Shown: positions 1 through 8,712 of the stretch, in pieces
Position numbering within the stretch: position 1 is the stretch's first letter
How the letters are laid out: each line of letters opens with the position of its first letter
Source of the DNA: Janthinobacterium fluminis
Lineage (GTDB): Bacteria; Pseudomonadota; Gammaproteobacteria; Burkholderiales; Burkholderiaceae_D
Assembly: GCF_028595325.1 (NCBI RefSeq)
Contig: NZ_JAQQXR010000001.1
Coordinates: 620,001 to 684,000 of the forward strand
DNA length: 64,000 nucleotides
Direction of reading: 5' to 3'
The notes under the pieces: model-generated
What the model saw: only the letters and a program-made list of their open reading frames with translations
The model's database searches: none
Told to the model about the DNA's origin: nothing
Position numbers and translations under genes: made by a program

Positions 1-492
1 GCGGGCGGCCCGGACGGCGCCAGCGGGCCTCATCCGGGCCAGAGCGCATTGCGGCCAGCCGGCGCGGCCGGCAGCGGCGCCGTGGGCGTCACCCACCAAG
101 TGCTCAGGCAGGCCATTTCGGCCACGGAAGACGTTGGCAGCGGCCTGGTTGGCGGCGCCACCCATCTGGCGCAGGACCTCGTGCATGGCGTGCGCGAGCT
201 CGCCGTTGACGCGACGGGGGTGGTCAGGGACGGCGCCAGCGGTTTGATCGGCGCCGCCGGCGAAGTCGGCAGCCGCACCGTGCACGCGCTGGCCGACCTG
301 ATGGTCGATGTCGTCGGCGGCGTGCGGCAAATCGCCGACGCCGCGATGGGGCGCGCCGACGCCGGCGCCAAGGCGGCGCGGACCGGCGCCGCGACGACGG
401 GCGAGACGCTCGACGACACCGTCCACGCGGGCACGGCGCGGCAACGGCCGCCCCCGCAGCAGCGTGGCAGCGGCGGCGCCGCCAATCCTTGA
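1..492 (+). CDS. partial hypothetical protein (5' end outside window)
   Basis: The frame is open from base 1 to a TGA at 490-492, so this is probably the C-terminal part of a gene that begins before the window. The visible protein is rich in Ala, Gly, Val and Asp with an amphipathic-helix look (repeated LVGGATHL-, VRDGASGL- and VVGGVRQI-like stretches), then a low-complexity Pro/Gln/Gly tail. No family is recognised. A TTG at 49 is the first possible internal start but has no convincing ribosome-binding site. A frame also stays open on the opposite strand here, as is common in very GC-rich DNA, so coding status is only moderately supported. Confidence 0.4.
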   Translation, partial: AGGPDGASGPHPGQSALRPAGAAGSGAVGVTHQVLRQAISATEDVGSGLVGGATHLAQDLVHGVRELAVDATGVVRDGASGLIGAAGEVGSRTVHALADLMVDVVGGVRQIADAAMGRADAGAKAARTGAATTGETLDDTVHAGTARQRPPPQQRGSGGAANP

Positions 493-509
493 GCCGGCGA
501 GCCGACACT

Positions 510-572
510 GCAAAGCCGGTCCGCTGCGCCAATTCGGGGTCTGACCCTGCGTGTCCGGCCCCGGCTTTTTGC
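510..572. repeat. imperfect inverted repeat / possible terminator with REP-like core
   Basis: GCAAAGCCGG at 510-519 pairs with CCGGCTTTTTGC at 561-572. Between them lies a second, nearly palindromic core GGGGTCTGACCC (about 536-547). It sits between the end of the first ORF and the convergent end of the P-type ATPase gene, so it could act as a bidirectional terminator. The GGGGTC/GACCC core resembles the ends of the longer palindromes at 6689, 49728 and 55079. Confidence 0.45.
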
Positions 573-579
573 AGCCGAC

Positions 580-3528
580 TCAGTCTGGCGGTGTTGCCGG
601 CTTCGCCGCCTCATTCACCAGCAGCGGCAGCCCCGCACCCGCCAGCGCCAGCAGCGCATCGAGCGCGCCCATAGGCGCGATGCCCAGCACGCGGCGCAAG
701 CCGGGCAGCAGATTCGCCGCCACCTGCAGACCGATCGAGGCCCCGACGGCCAGCGACAGGTGATGATTCGGCGGTGCGCCGGCAGCGGCAAACAGCCGCC
801 GGCGCTCCGAGCGGCACGACAGCGCATGCAGCAATTGCCCCAGCACCAGCGCATTGAACGCGATGCTGCCGGCGCGCCGGCCGTCGCCGTGGCAGGCGAC
901 GCCGCCCAGGTAGGCGCCCAGCGCGCCGCCGGCCAGCCAGCCCGCCTCGCGCGCATACAGGCGCAACTCCCCGGCGCCGACGATGGGCCGTTGCGGATCG
1001 CGCGGCGCCTGCTGCATTACGTCGCCCTCCGCCGGTTCCGCCACCAGGGCTATGGCCGGCAGCATGTCGCTGAGTAGGTTTAGCCACAGCAATTGGACCG
1101 GCGTTAGCGGCTGGCCGCTGCCCAGGGCCACCGAGCCGAGCACCGCCAGTATCTCGCTCAGGTTCGACGACAGCAGGAAATGCAGCGATTTGCGGATATT
1201 GTTGGAAATGGTGCGGCCCTGGCGCACGGCTTCGAGCAGCGTGTCGAGGCGGTCGCCCTTGAGTACGACGTCGGCGACCGACAGCGCGACATCGGTGCCG
1301 CCGCCCATCGCAATGCCGATGTCGGCTGCGCGCAGGGCCGGGCCGTCGTTGATGCCGTCGCCGGTCATGGCAATGGTCTTGCCGCCGCGTTGCAGCGCGC
1401 GGACGATTTGCAGTTTGCGCGCCGGGCTGACGCGCGAGAAGATGTGGGCGTTGTCGGCCAGGGCCTGCAGCCGTTGCGGTGCGATCGCCTCCAGTTGCTC
1501 GGCGTCGACGATGTGCAAGGCGTCGCCGTTATTTAAGTGCAGCGACTGGCCGATCACATAGGCGGTGGCCGCCTGGTCGCCCGTCAGCATCACCGTGCGG
1601 ATGCCGGCGTCGTGGAAACTGGCGATGACGCGTTCGACGCCCGGCCGCAGCGGGTCGGCCAGGCCGACCAGGCCGATCCAGGTCAACGGCGCGGCGTCCG
1701 CGCCGGCCGGCGCTTCGGCGAAAGCGAAGCCCAGCACGCGCAACTGTTGCTCCGCCATGCCTTCGTTTTGCCGCGCAATGGCGTTCCTGGCGCCGGCGTC
1801 CAGGGCCAGCGCCTGCGCGCCGGCCAGATAGTGCGTGCACAAATCCAGCACCTCGGCCGGGTTGCCCTTGACGGCGATCAAGCGCCGCGCCGCGTCCGGC
1901 ATGGCGTGCAGGGTGCGCATGTAATTGCGCCCCTCCATGCGCAGCTCCGTCTGTAGCAGCGGAAAGTGCCGGCGCAGCGGCGTCGCGCCGATGCCGGCGC
2001 CGGCGGCCAGTTCCAGCAGCGCGTTTTCCGTCGCCGAGCCGTTCGGCGCGGCGTCCTGCGGGGGCGTCTCCCGCAGCTCGGCCTGGTTGCACAGCACGCA
2101 CACTTGCAGCAGGCGCGCCAGTTCGGCGCGTCCGGCGTCGTCCGCCGCGCGGGCCGGCCAGTCGGCTTGCGTCCGGTCGGCTTGCAGCGCGTGGCTGCGC
2201 AGCGCCACCGCCGACATCCGGTTCAGCGTCAGCGTGCCGGTCTTGTCCAGGCAGATCGTCTGGATCGCGCCGATGGTTTCGACCGCGTGCAGGCGGCGCA
2301 TCAATACCTGGTGTTCGCGCATGCGCCGGATGCCGCGCGCCAGCGAGGTGGTGGCGACGGCCGGCAAGCCCTCCGGCAGCGCGGCGATGGCCAGCGAGGT
2401 CGAGGTCTTCAGGATGTGCAGCCAGTGGTAGCCGCGCAGCAGGCCCAGGCCGAAGATGCCCAGGCAAATGGCGCCGCTGACCTTGACGAGCTGGTTGCCC
2501 AAGTGGTCGAGCTGGCGCTGGATCGGCGTCTTCGGCCGGCGCGTGCCCGTGCTCAGTGCCTGGATGGCGCCGACCTCCGTGTTGTCGCCGGTGCCCACCA
2601 CCAGGGCCAAGCCGCTGCCCGCCGACACGGCGGTGCCGCGGTAGGCCATGTTGCGGCGTCCCGGCAGCGGCGTGGCTGGGGGCAGCGGCGCGCTGTCCTT
2701 CGGCGCCGGCAGGCTTTCGCCGGTCAGCGCGGATTCGTCGATGGACAGGTCGCTGCTTTGCAGCAGGCGGGCGTCGGCGCCGATGCGGATGCCGGGCGTC
2801 AGCACCAGTATGTCGCCGGGCACCAGGTGCGCGGACTCGACCTGGCGCACGGCGCCGTCGCGCAGGACGGGCACGACGTCGTCGACCAGTTCCGACAGCG
2901 AGGCTATCGTCGATTCGGCGCGCCGTTCGGTGACGAAGCCGATGCCGCCGTTTAAGACCAGCACGGCGGCGATGGCGGCCGCCTCGGGCAGGCCGCCGGT
3001 GGCGACGGAGACGAGGGCGGATACGCCGAGCAGTAGCGAGGGCAGGTTCTTGAACTGGTTTAGCGCAATCTCCAGCGAGGACACCGGCGCCGCTTTCGAC
3101 AGCACATTCTGGCCTTGGCGCAGGCGCCGCTCGGCCTCGTCCTGCGCCAGGCCGCGGCGCGCGGCGCTGCCGAAAAACGCCAGCGCGGCGGCGGCCTCGC
3201 GTCCGTGCCAGGGCGCATAGCCGGGCTGCGCCCGTGGCGGGCTGCGCGGCGGCGCCGCCACGGCGGCAGGGACGGACGCGTCCGCTTGGCGGGAAACGGC
3301 AGATATGCCGATTTCTGCCAACAGCAGGGCGGTTTGCAGCGACGGGTCGAACAGGATCAGCACCCGCGCCGTCAGCGGATTCGCATACACTGCGGTGATG
3401 CCGTGGTGCCGCGACAATTGTCTTTCTATCGCCGTTTGCAGGGAGCGCGAACGGTAGAGGCGGGCCACTTCGATCCGGATGCGACCTGCGCCGCTGGCAA
3501 CGATGCGAGCATTCTGGAGGTGTACCAT
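580..3528 (-). CDS. cation-translocating P-type ATPase (P2-like)
   Basis: A membrane pump of 982 residues that couples ATP hydrolysis to cation transport. Visible motifs, in order: an N-terminal HMA_2-like segment (about 10-75, GRIRIEVARLY...), TGES of the actuator domain (about 269-272), the PEGLP membrane motif typical of P2 (Ca2+/Mn2+-like) pumps rather than CPx metal pumps (385-389), DKTGTLT with the phosphorylated Asp (428-434), KGNPAEVL of the nucleotide domain (about 554), MLTGD (647-651) and TGDGINDGPAL (722-732). Several hydrophobic C-terminal segments follow (LLWLNLLSD...). The substrate cannot be read from sequence; Ca2+, Mn2+ or Mg2+ are plausible. The combination of an HMA_2-like N-terminus with a PEGLP core is somewhat unusual. 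It is transcribed away from the KfrA-like gene, with about 170 bp between them. Confidence 0.93.
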   Translation of the reverse strand: MVHLQNARIVASGAGRIRIEVARLYRSRSLQTAIERQLSRHHGITAVYANPLTARVLILFDPSLQTALLLAEIGISAVSRQADASVPAAVAAPPRSPPRAQPGYAPWHGREAAAALAFFGSAARRGLAQDEAERRLRQGQNVLSKAAPVSSLEIALNQFKNLPSLLLGVSALVSVATGGLPEAAAIAAVLVLNGGIGFVTERRAESTIASLSELVDDVVPVLRDGAVRQVESAHLVPGDILVLTPGIRIGADARLLQSSDLSIDESALTGESLPAPKDSAPLPPATPLPGRRNMAYRGTAVSAGSGLALVVGTGDNTEVGAIQALSTGTRRPKTPIQRQLDHLGNQLVKVSGAICLGIFGLGLLRGYHWLHILKTSTSLAIAALPEGLPAVATTSLARGIRRMREHQVLMRRLHAVETIGAIQTICLDKTGTLTLNRMSAVALRSHALQADRTQADWPARAADDAGRAELARLLQVCVLCNQAELRETPPQDAAPNGSATENALLELAAGAGIGATPLRRHFPLLQTELRMEGRNYMRTLHAMPDAARRLIAVKGNPAEVLDLCTHYLAGAQALALDAGARNAIARQNEGMAEQQLRVLGFAFAEAPAGADAAPLTWIGLVGLADPLRPGVERVIASFHDAGIRTVMLTGDQAATAYVIGQSLHLNNGDALHIVDAEQLEAIAPQRLQALADNAHIFSRVSPARKLQIVRALQRGGKTIAMTGDGINDGPALRAADIGIAMGGGTDVALSVADVVLKGDRLDTLLEAVRQGRTISNNIRKSLHFLLSSNLSEILAVLGSVALGSGQPLTPVQLLWLNLLSDMLPAIALVAEPAEGDVMQQAPRDPQRPIVGAGELRLYAREAGWLAGGALGAYLGGVACHGDGRRAGSIAFNALVLGQLLHALSCRSERRRLFAAAGAPPNHHLSLAVGASIGLQVAANLLPGLRRVLGIAPMGALDALLALAGAGLPLLVNEAAKPATPPD

Positions 3529-3636
3529 CCTTATCAGATACCGGCGTCGGCTGAAAGTTCGCGCCGCCGCGCCCGCAAGGAAAGTGTCTGCAATACGCTG
3601 TTTTATTGTGAAATTGCAATATTTGTGGAGAAAAAC

Positions 3637-3665
3637 TTTACGCTGTTTGATGCCCTATATAAGAT
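3637..3665 (+). promoter_or_regulatory. possible sigma70 promoter of the kfrA-like gene
   Basis: TTTACG (3637-3642), a 17-bp spacer, then TAAGAT (3660-3665), in an AT-rich patch about 36 bp before the ATG at 3701. It is the only AT-rich stretch in the divergent region between the P-type ATPase and the kfrA-like gene. The match to consensus is moderate. Confidence 0.35.
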
Positions 3666-3700
3666 AGCGGCATCAGTTAACCAAACACGATGAGCACAAT

Positions 3701-4456
3701 ATGATGGGACGTGAAGCCAAAGTAACCGCCGAGCAAGTCAACGTCGCCGCCGACGCCCTCCAGGCCCAAGGCGTGAAACTGTCGTCGCGGGCCTTGCGCG
3801 AGCACATGGGCAATAGCGGTTGCCTGGGAACGATCAGCAAGCTGCTGCAACGCCGCAAGTCCGCCGCGCAACGCCAGGTGGCCGCCGTCGCCGACCTGTC
3901 GCCGGTGCTGCAGCAGGCGATCCTCGACTTCGTCGGCCAGGAAGTGAGCGCCAGCAGCAGCGCGCTGGAGGCGGAAATGGCCGAGCACCAACTGGAGGCG
4001 TCCGACCTGGCGACGGAAAACGAGCGCCAGCTGGAAGTGCTGGACGCTCAGGCGGCCGAGCTGGAAACCTTGAAAGAGGAACTGGAGCGGGAACGCCTGG
4101 TGGCCGGGCAAGCCCGCACGGAGCTGGCCAAGGTGCAGTTGCGCCTGGAAAGCTTGCCACGGCTGGAGGCGGCCGCCGAGCAGGCGCGCATGGACTTGGC
4201 CAAGGCGCAGTTCAAGCTGGAAGACATCCCGCGGCTGGAGGAGGCGGCCGAATTGGCGCGCGCCGAGCTGATCCAGGCGCAGCTGCGTCTGGAGGGCATG
4301 ACGCGGGTGGAGGGCGAGCTGGCGGCGGCCAGGGCGCAGCTCGACGCCGAGCGCGCCGAGTTGGCCGACGTCAAAGCCGAGCTGGACGAGGAACGCGACT
4401 TGCGCATCAAGGCGCAGCAGTTCATCGTCGATCCGATCTTCAAGAAGCAGGCCTAG
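3701..4456 (+). CDS. KfrA-like DNA-binding coiled-coil protein
   Basis: 251 residues. The N-terminal ~110 residues look like the KfrA_N DNA-binding domain (MMGREAKVTAEQVNVAADAL, then a RALREHMG-NSGCLGTISKLLQRRK helix-turn-helix-like region). The remainder is an almost uninterrupted Glu/Ala/Leu/Arg coiled coil with internal near-repeats (RLEAAAEQARMDLAKAQ..., RLEEAAELARAELIQAQ...). KfrA of plasmid RK2 is a transcriptional autoregulator and nucleoid-like organiser; chromosomal homologues in betaproteobacteria are common but uncharacterised. Two tandem ATGs occur at 3701 and 3704. There is no parA/parB nearby, so a plasmid-partition role is not supported by context. Confidence 0.8.
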   Translation: MMGREAKVTAEQVNVAADALQAQGVKLSSRALREHMGNSGCLGTISKLLQRRKSAAQRQVAAVADLSPVLQQAILDFVGQEVSASSSALEAEMAEHQLEASDLATENERQLEVLDAQAAELETLKEELERERLVAGQARTELAKVQLRLESLPRLEAAAEQARMDLAKAQFKLEDIPRLEEAAELARAELIQAQLRLEGMTRVEGELAAARAQLDAERAELADVKAELDEERDLRIKAQQFIVDPIFKKQA

Positions 4457-4472
4457 TGCCCCGGCGGCCAGC

Positions 4473-4814
4473 CTACGCCGCCGACACCAGGTAGTTCAAG
4501 GCCGCGAAGGCGGCGACATTGAGCGCCACCGTGCCCCAGAATTTCAGCCGGAACGATTTCTTGCTGGATTTGTGGCGCAGCCATTGCTGCGCCAGCACGG
4601 CGCCCGGCCAGCCGCAGGCGAGGCCGCACAGCAGCAGGGTGCGTTCCGGGGTGCGCCGCCGGCCGCCCTTGGCGGCGGACTTGTCGACGGCATAGAGAAT
4701 CAGGCAAAGCGCGCTGGCGGCCAGATACGCGGCCGCGACCAGGTGCGATATCCCCCAACTGAGCATGACGCCCAGATACAGCAGCGCGAACGCGGCGATC
4801 GATACATATGGCAT
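4473..4814 (-). CDS. DUF1294 family small membrane protein
   Basis: 113 residues with three to four hydrophobic segments. The DUF1294 signature is visible in the middle: YAVDKSAAKGGRRRTPE, then CGWPGAVLAQQWLRHKSSKKSF and a final hydrophobic helix. Function is unknown; related domains are often fused to cold-shock domains, absent here. The start has GGAA four bases upstream of the ATG. It is convergent with the kfrA-like gene (16 bp between the two stops). Confidence 0.85.
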   Translation of the reverse strand: MPYVSIAAFALLYLGVMLSWGISHLVAAAYLAASALCLILYAVDKSAAKGGRRRTPERTLLLCGLACGWPGAVLAQQWLRHKSSKKSFRLKFWGTVALNVAAFAALNYLVSAA

Positions 4815-4904
4815 GGCGTTCCGATGTGAACAGGCCGATGCTCCATACCGGCAGGCATCGGCCTTGGGTGGGCGGCGGGGCCTTGCCGCCCCGCCCGGCG
4901 CAAC

Positions 4905-6620
4905 TTAGCGGTCGGCCGCGAACAGCTTGTCGTAGGCCGCCAGCAGCGTTTGGTGCATTGCGCTGCCTTGCATATCCTCGCCCAGGGTTTCCAGGCCGAA
5001 GAAACGCTCGCTGCGGTCCAGCAGGGCCGCGGCCTGGCGCACGGTTTCCGCGCCGTACAGCAACACCAGCGAACGGCGGTAGTTATCCACGTCCTCGACG
5101 TTGAGCATGCTTTCTACGCAGCGGTACACCAGGCGGCGCGCCGGCGCCAGATCCTTGAAGTGGTGGATCCAGTCGCAACCTTCGAGGATCGCCTCCTTGT
5201 CGCCGATGGCCAGGGCCAGCAGCGTTTTCAATTCGCCGATGCGCAACTGCTTCCAGGGCGTGCCCAGCGGAATGGCCAGGCCGAGGATTTCCCACAACGG
5301 CCGCTCGTCGTTCAAATTCGACGTCTGCAAGTGGGCCAGCAAGTCCTCGGCTTCCGCCTCGCTCAACTCGTGCAGACGCAGCAGTTGCGGACGGATGGCG
5401 TTGCCGATGCTATTGTTTTCCCACTCCAGATCTTCGACCGGATAGATTTCCGACATGCCCGGCACCAGGATGCGGCAGCTGTACGCGCCTTGCTCGCTGA
5501 AGTCGGACACATAGATGTCCTTGCCTTCGCCGTGGATGCAGCCGACCAGCCAGTCGTAGTCCTCCTCGGTGGTGTTGCTGAAGTTCCAGTCGACAAAGGG
5601 GAAGTCCGGCGTGTCGCCCATGAAATTCCAGCTGATCACGCCGCTCGAATCGACGAAATGGATTTCCAGGTTGGCGACGGCGTTGATCTCGCTCATGTCG
5701 AAGCCCGGCTCGGGGAAGCCTTCCAGCGAATCGAGGGCGCGGCCCTGCAGCAATTCCGTCATGGCCCGCTCCAGCGCGATCTCGAAGCGCGGGTGCGCGC
5801 CGTAGCTGGAGAACACGCCCTGGTCCTTCGGATGCACCAGCGTCACGTTCATGACCGGGTACTTGCCGCCCAGCGAGGCATCCTTGACGAGGATGCCGAA
5901 GCCGGCCTTGCGCAGCCCGGCGATGCCGGCCTGGATGTTCGGGAAGCGGGCGATGATCTCGTCCGGCACTTCCGGCAGGCACAAGCCCTCGGCGATGATG
6001 CGGTACTTGATGGCGCGCTCGAAAATTTCCGACAGGGCCTGGGTGCGGGCTTCCTTCAGCGTGTTGCCGGCGGCCATGCCATTGCTGACGTACAGGTTGC
6101 CGATGATATTGACGGGAATGTACGCCTGGCTGTCGTCGCGCAGGCGGGTGTAGGGCAGCGTGCAGATGCCGCGCGCGACGTTGCCCGAGTTCAAATCGAC
6201 CAGCACTTCGCCGTCGATGTCGCCCTCCGGGTTGTAGAAGGCGTGCAATTCCGGGTTCAGCATCTCGGCCGGCCACTTTCCGTCTTCCGTCGGGGCGAAC
6301 CAGCGCTCCTGCGGATAATGGACGAAGGGGCGGTTGGCGCGCGTCGCGCCGAGGTGGAAGTGGGTCCAGAAATAATGGGTGCCGAGGCGCTCGAAGAACT
6401 CGCCGTAGGCGCTGGCGCGGGCGGCCAGCTCGGTCGCGCCCTTGCCGTTCGAGAACAGCATCGGACAATCGTTGTCCTTCATATGGGTAGACCAGATGCC
6501 GTCCACCTCGTGCAGCAGCGAAGATTCATTCAGTGTGAAACCGCGCGCCGCCAGCTTCTTCTGCATGGTGTCGATGGTCGATTCGAGGGCGGCGTCTTTG
6601 CCGATAATAAAGGTTTGCAT
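4905..6620 (-). CDS. ycaO: YcaO protein, RimO accessory factor
   Basis: 571 residues, co-linear with E. coli YcaO over its whole length. It starts MQTFIIGKDAALESTIDTMQ, with the ATP-binding YcaO region KGATELAARASAYGEFFERL near residues 75-95. YcaO proteins activate backbone amides with ATP; the E. coli protein is an accessory factor for RimO-dependent beta-methylthiolation of ribosomal protein S12. No thiazole/oxazole-peptide biosynthesis genes are nearby, so the housekeeping YcaO role is favoured over natural-product biosynthesis. It lies upstream of trpS in the opposite sense of coordinates, separated by a palindromic repeat. Confidence 0.92.
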   Translation of the reverse strand: MQTFIIGKDAALESTIDTMQKKLAARGFTLNESSLLHEVDGIWSTHMKDNDCPMLFSNGKGATELAARASAYGEFFERLGTHYFWTHFHLGATRANRPFVHYPQERWFAPTEDGKWPAEMLNPELHAFYNPEGDIDGEVLVDLNSGNVARGICTLPYTRLRDDSQAYIPVNIIGNLYVSNGMAAGNTLKEARTQALSEIFERAIKYRIIAEGLCLPEVPDEIIARFPNIQAGIAGLRKAGFGILVKDASLGGKYPVMNVTLVHPKDQGVFSSYGAHPRFEIALERAMTELLQGRALDSLEGFPEPGFDMSEINAVANLEIHFVDSSGVISWNFMGDTPDFPFVDWNFSNTTEEDYDWLVGCIHGEGKDIYVSDFSEQGAYSCRILVPGMSEIYPVEDLEWENNSIGNAIRPQLLRLHELSEAEAEDLLAHLQTSNLNDERPLWEILGLAIPLGTPWKQLRIGELKTLLALAIGDKEAILEGCDWIHHFKDLAPARRLVYRCVESMLNVEDVDNYRRSLVLLYGAETVRQAAALLDRSERFFGLETLGEDMQGSAMHQTLLAAYDKLFAADR

Positions 6621-6688
6621 GCGGAGATCTCACGGAATGGGGGAAGGCGGCAAAAAAGCCTGGCGGAACCGGGCATTTTACCCGACTC

Positions 6689-6743
6689 GGGGACAGACCA
6701 CGATTTCCAAGCAATAGTTTCTCGGAAATCGTGGTCTGTCCCC
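6689..6743. repeat. REP-like inverted repeat (GGGGACAGACC type), copy 1
   Basis: Perfect 20-bp arms, GGGGACAGACCACGATTTCC (6689-6708) and its reverse complement (6724-6743), around a 15-base loop. The same arms recur at 49728-49789. It occupies the gap between the start of ycaO and the stop of trpS. Such extragenic palindromes can fold as hairpins in RNA and are often spread by RAYT-type transposases; none is in this window. Confidence 0.85.
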
Positions 6744-6749
6744 AGCGGT

Positions 6750-7772
6750 TTAGAAGTAGCTCAGGCCCAGCGCCGCCTTGACTTCGTCGGCCGTCCTGGC
6801 CGCCACTTCGCGCGCCTTCAGCGTACCTTCCTTGAGGATTTGCATGATGTAGCCGCGGTCCTTGGCCAGTTCCTCGCGGCGGGCGCGTATCGGCGCCAGC
6901 AATTCCTGCAGGCAGGCTTCGAGCCGCGCCTTGACGATGCTGTCGCCCAGGCCGCCGCGCTGGTAATGGGCTTTCATCTCGGCCAGGCCGGCCTGGTCGA
7001 GGTCGAAGGCGTCGAGGTAGGTGAAGGCGACGTTGCCCTCGATGTGGCCGGGGTCTTGCACGCGCAGGTGCAAGGGGTCGGTGTAGACCTTCTTGACGGC
7101 GGCGCGGATCTCATCGGCCGTGGCGCCCAGGTTGATGGTGTTGCCGAGCGACTTGCTCATCTTCGCCTTGCCGTCGATGCCGGGCAGGCGGCCGATTTCC
7201 GGCACCAGCGCCTTGCACTCGACCAGGATGTCGCGGTCGGCGACGCGGTTGAAGCGGCGCACGATTTCATTGGTCTGCTCGATCATCGGAATCTGGTCTT
7301 CGCCGACCGGCACCAGCGCCGCCTTGAACGCGGTGATGTCGGCCGCCTGGCTGGCCGGATAGGTCAGGAAGCCGGCCGGGATGTCGCGCTCGAAGCCGCG
7401 TAGGCGGATTTCTTCCTTGACCGTGGGGTTGCGCTCCAGGCGCGCGACGGTGACGATGTTCAAATAGTAAAAAGTCAGCTCGGCCAGCTCCGGAATCTGC
7501 GACTGGATCAGGATGGTCGATTTGCTCGGGTCGATGCCGACGGCCAGGTAGTCCAGCGCCACCTCGACGACGTTGCGGTGCACCTTGCCGGTGTCGTCCA
7601 TATTGTCGGTCAGCGCCTGGGCGTCGGCCAGCATGATGAATTGCTGATAATCGTGCTGGTAGGCGACGCGGTTGCGCAGGCTGCCGACGAAATGGCCGAG
7701 GTGAAGCGGACCGGTCGGGCGGTCGCCGGTCAGGATGACGGACGGGGTGGTAGGCTGGGTTGGCAAGCTCAT
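6750..7772 (-). CDS. trpS: tryptophanyl-tRNA synthetase
   Basis: Class I aminoacyl-tRNA synthetase that charges tRNA-Trp in the cytoplasm. The chosen start (ATG at 7772) gives 340 residues and is preceded by AAAGGA on the coding strand; a longer frame to 7826 would add 18 residues with no family counterpart. The HIGH-type motif is GPLHLGH near residue 22 and the KMSKS loop is [10 protein letters not shown] near residue 195. Length is normal for the family (E. coli 334). Confidence 0.95.
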   Translation of the reverse strand: MSLPTQPTTPSVILTGDRPTGPLHLGHFVGSLRNRVAYQHDYQQFIMLADAQALTDNMDDTGKVHRNVVEVALDYLAVGIDPSKSTILIQSQIPELAELTFYYLNIVTVARLERNPTVKEEIRLRGFERDIPAGFLTYPASQAADITAFKAALVPVGEDQIPMIEQTNEIVRRFNRVADRDILVECKALVPEIGRLPGIDGKAKMSKSLGNTINLGATADEIRAAVKKVYTDPLHLRVQDPGHIEGNVAFTYLDAFDLDQAGLAEMKAHYQRGGLGDSIVKARLEACLQELLAPIRARREELAKDRGYIMQILKEGTLKAREVAARTADEVKAALGLSYF

Positions 7773-8061
7773 CGGGGTTCCTTTCGGCCGCCCCAACCAA
7801 GCCGCGCAAACAACAACGCCACCCAATCGAGGCGGCGTTGATAAAAAATCACATCACATTGAAGTGGCCGCGCGCTGTGTGCGGGACCACCAATGCAGGC
7901 ATACGTGATGTGTTTCGATAAATTTCATGCCGGTATGGTTGCAGTTTGGCGGCGCGCTGTCAAGCGCTTGCGTCAGATCATTGCCGGGACAGGGCAAATG
8001 GAACTAAGTTCAGTCGTTTCTTCTCTAATTTGTATTGCCGGCTCTGCTCAATGGAGGCTGT

Positions 8062-8685
8062 ATGCCAAATGGCTTTAATGCCCTGCTGTATGCGGAAAGG
8101 CTGGAGGAGGGGGGCTTCAGCGAGACGCAGGCGAAGGCGGCGGCGCACGCCCTGGCCGATGCGATAGAGAAGTTGCTTGCCAGTAAAAATGATCTGGGGG
8201 GCGTGGAAACAAGGTTGAGCCAAAAAATTGACGATGTCGATCTGCGTTTGACGCAGAAAATCGAGGATGCCGAGATGCGTTTGACGCAGAAAATTGACGA
8301 TGTCGATCTGCGTTTGACGCAGAAAATCGAGGATGTCGAGATGCGCTTGACGCAGAAAATTGATGAGGTCGATCTGCGTTTGACACAGAAAATCGAGGAT
8401 GTCGATCTGCGGTTGACGCAGAAAATCAAGGATGTCGAGATATGTTTGACGCAGAAAATCGAAGCGGTCGAGGTGCGTCTGACGCAAAAAATTGATGCGG
8501 TGGATGCGCGCTTGAGCGCGGTCGAGCTCAGTCTGAGGCACGATATGGCGCAAATGGAGGAGCGCCTGATGCTGAAAATCCTTGCGCAAATCGACAAATG
8601 CAAGGCCGAGATGATGCTCTTGATGTTTGCGACCGTGGTCGTGCAGTCGGGCGTGATCGCCGTGCTGTTCAAATTCCTGCGCTAA
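8062..8685 (+). CDS. DUF1640/CCDC90-like coiled-coil membrane protein with tandem repeats
   Basis: 207 residues from ATG 8062, which has GGAGG nine bases upstream; an in-frame TTG at 8035 lacks such a site. Residues about 1-45 (YAERLEEGGFSETQAKAAAHALADAI) resemble DUF1640 proteins. Then come nine 11-residue repeats of the form xRLTQKI-D/E-D-V-D/E (hendecad coiled coil), and a C-terminal transmembrane helix (MLLMFATVVVQSGVIAVLF). It is probably an oligomeric, tail-anchored inner-membrane protein; function unknown. The first ~290 bases after trpS hold no other gene. Confidence 0.8.
   Translation: MPNGFNALLYAERLEEGGFSETQAKAAAHALADAIEKLLASKNDLGGVETRLSQKIDDVDLRLTQKIEDAEMRLTQKIDDVDLRLTQKIEDVEMRLTQKIDEVDLRLTQKIEDVDLRLTQKIKDVEICLTQKIEAVEVRLTQKIDAVDARLSAVELSLRHDMAQMEERLMLKILAQIDKCKAEMMLLMFATVVVQSGVIAVLFKFLR
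8209..8505 (+). repeat. nine in-frame 33-bp tandem repeats (minisatellite in a coding region)
   Basis: Consensus codons read x-R-L-T-Q-K-I-D/E-D-V-D/E. Units begin at 8209, 8242, 8275, 8308, 8341, 8374, 8407, 8440 and 8473. Alternate units (KIDDVD, KIEDVE) give a 66-bp higher-order period; 8242-8307 and 8308-8373 are almost identical. Copy-number change would keep the frame and only alter coiled-coil length. Confidence 0.9.
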
Positions 8686-8712
8686 GGGCCTGGCCGTGCC
8701 GCGCGGCGACGG

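Noticed and set aside
1529-3619. Long open frame (696 codons) in another minus-strand frame within the P-type ATPase
   Set aside because: Arg/Pro/Gly-rich, no motifs; the ATPase frame carries all P-type motifs.
3701-4456. Integrated plasmid replication/partition region because of KfrA
   Set aside because: No parA, parB, rep or iterons near; chromosomal neighbours on both sides.
4905-6620. Thiazole/oxazole-modified peptide cluster because of YcaO
   Set aside because: Full-length similarity to the housekeeping YcaO and no precursor peptide, cyclodehydratase partner or dehydrogenase nearby.
4950-7403. Long open frame (817 codons) opposite ycaO and trpS
   Set aside because: It is the complement of two well-recognised genes; its Ala/Val/Gly/His composition is typical of GC-rich antisense frames.
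7773-8061. Attenuator or T-box-like leader for trpS
   Set aside because: A short stem (AACGCC/GGCGTT) exists, but no Trp-rich leader peptide, antiterminator or T-run could be identified.
8209-8505. Regular 33-bp repeats suggesting a CRISPR array
   Set aside because: Repeats abut with no spacers and lie in frame within a protein with a good ribosome-binding site.
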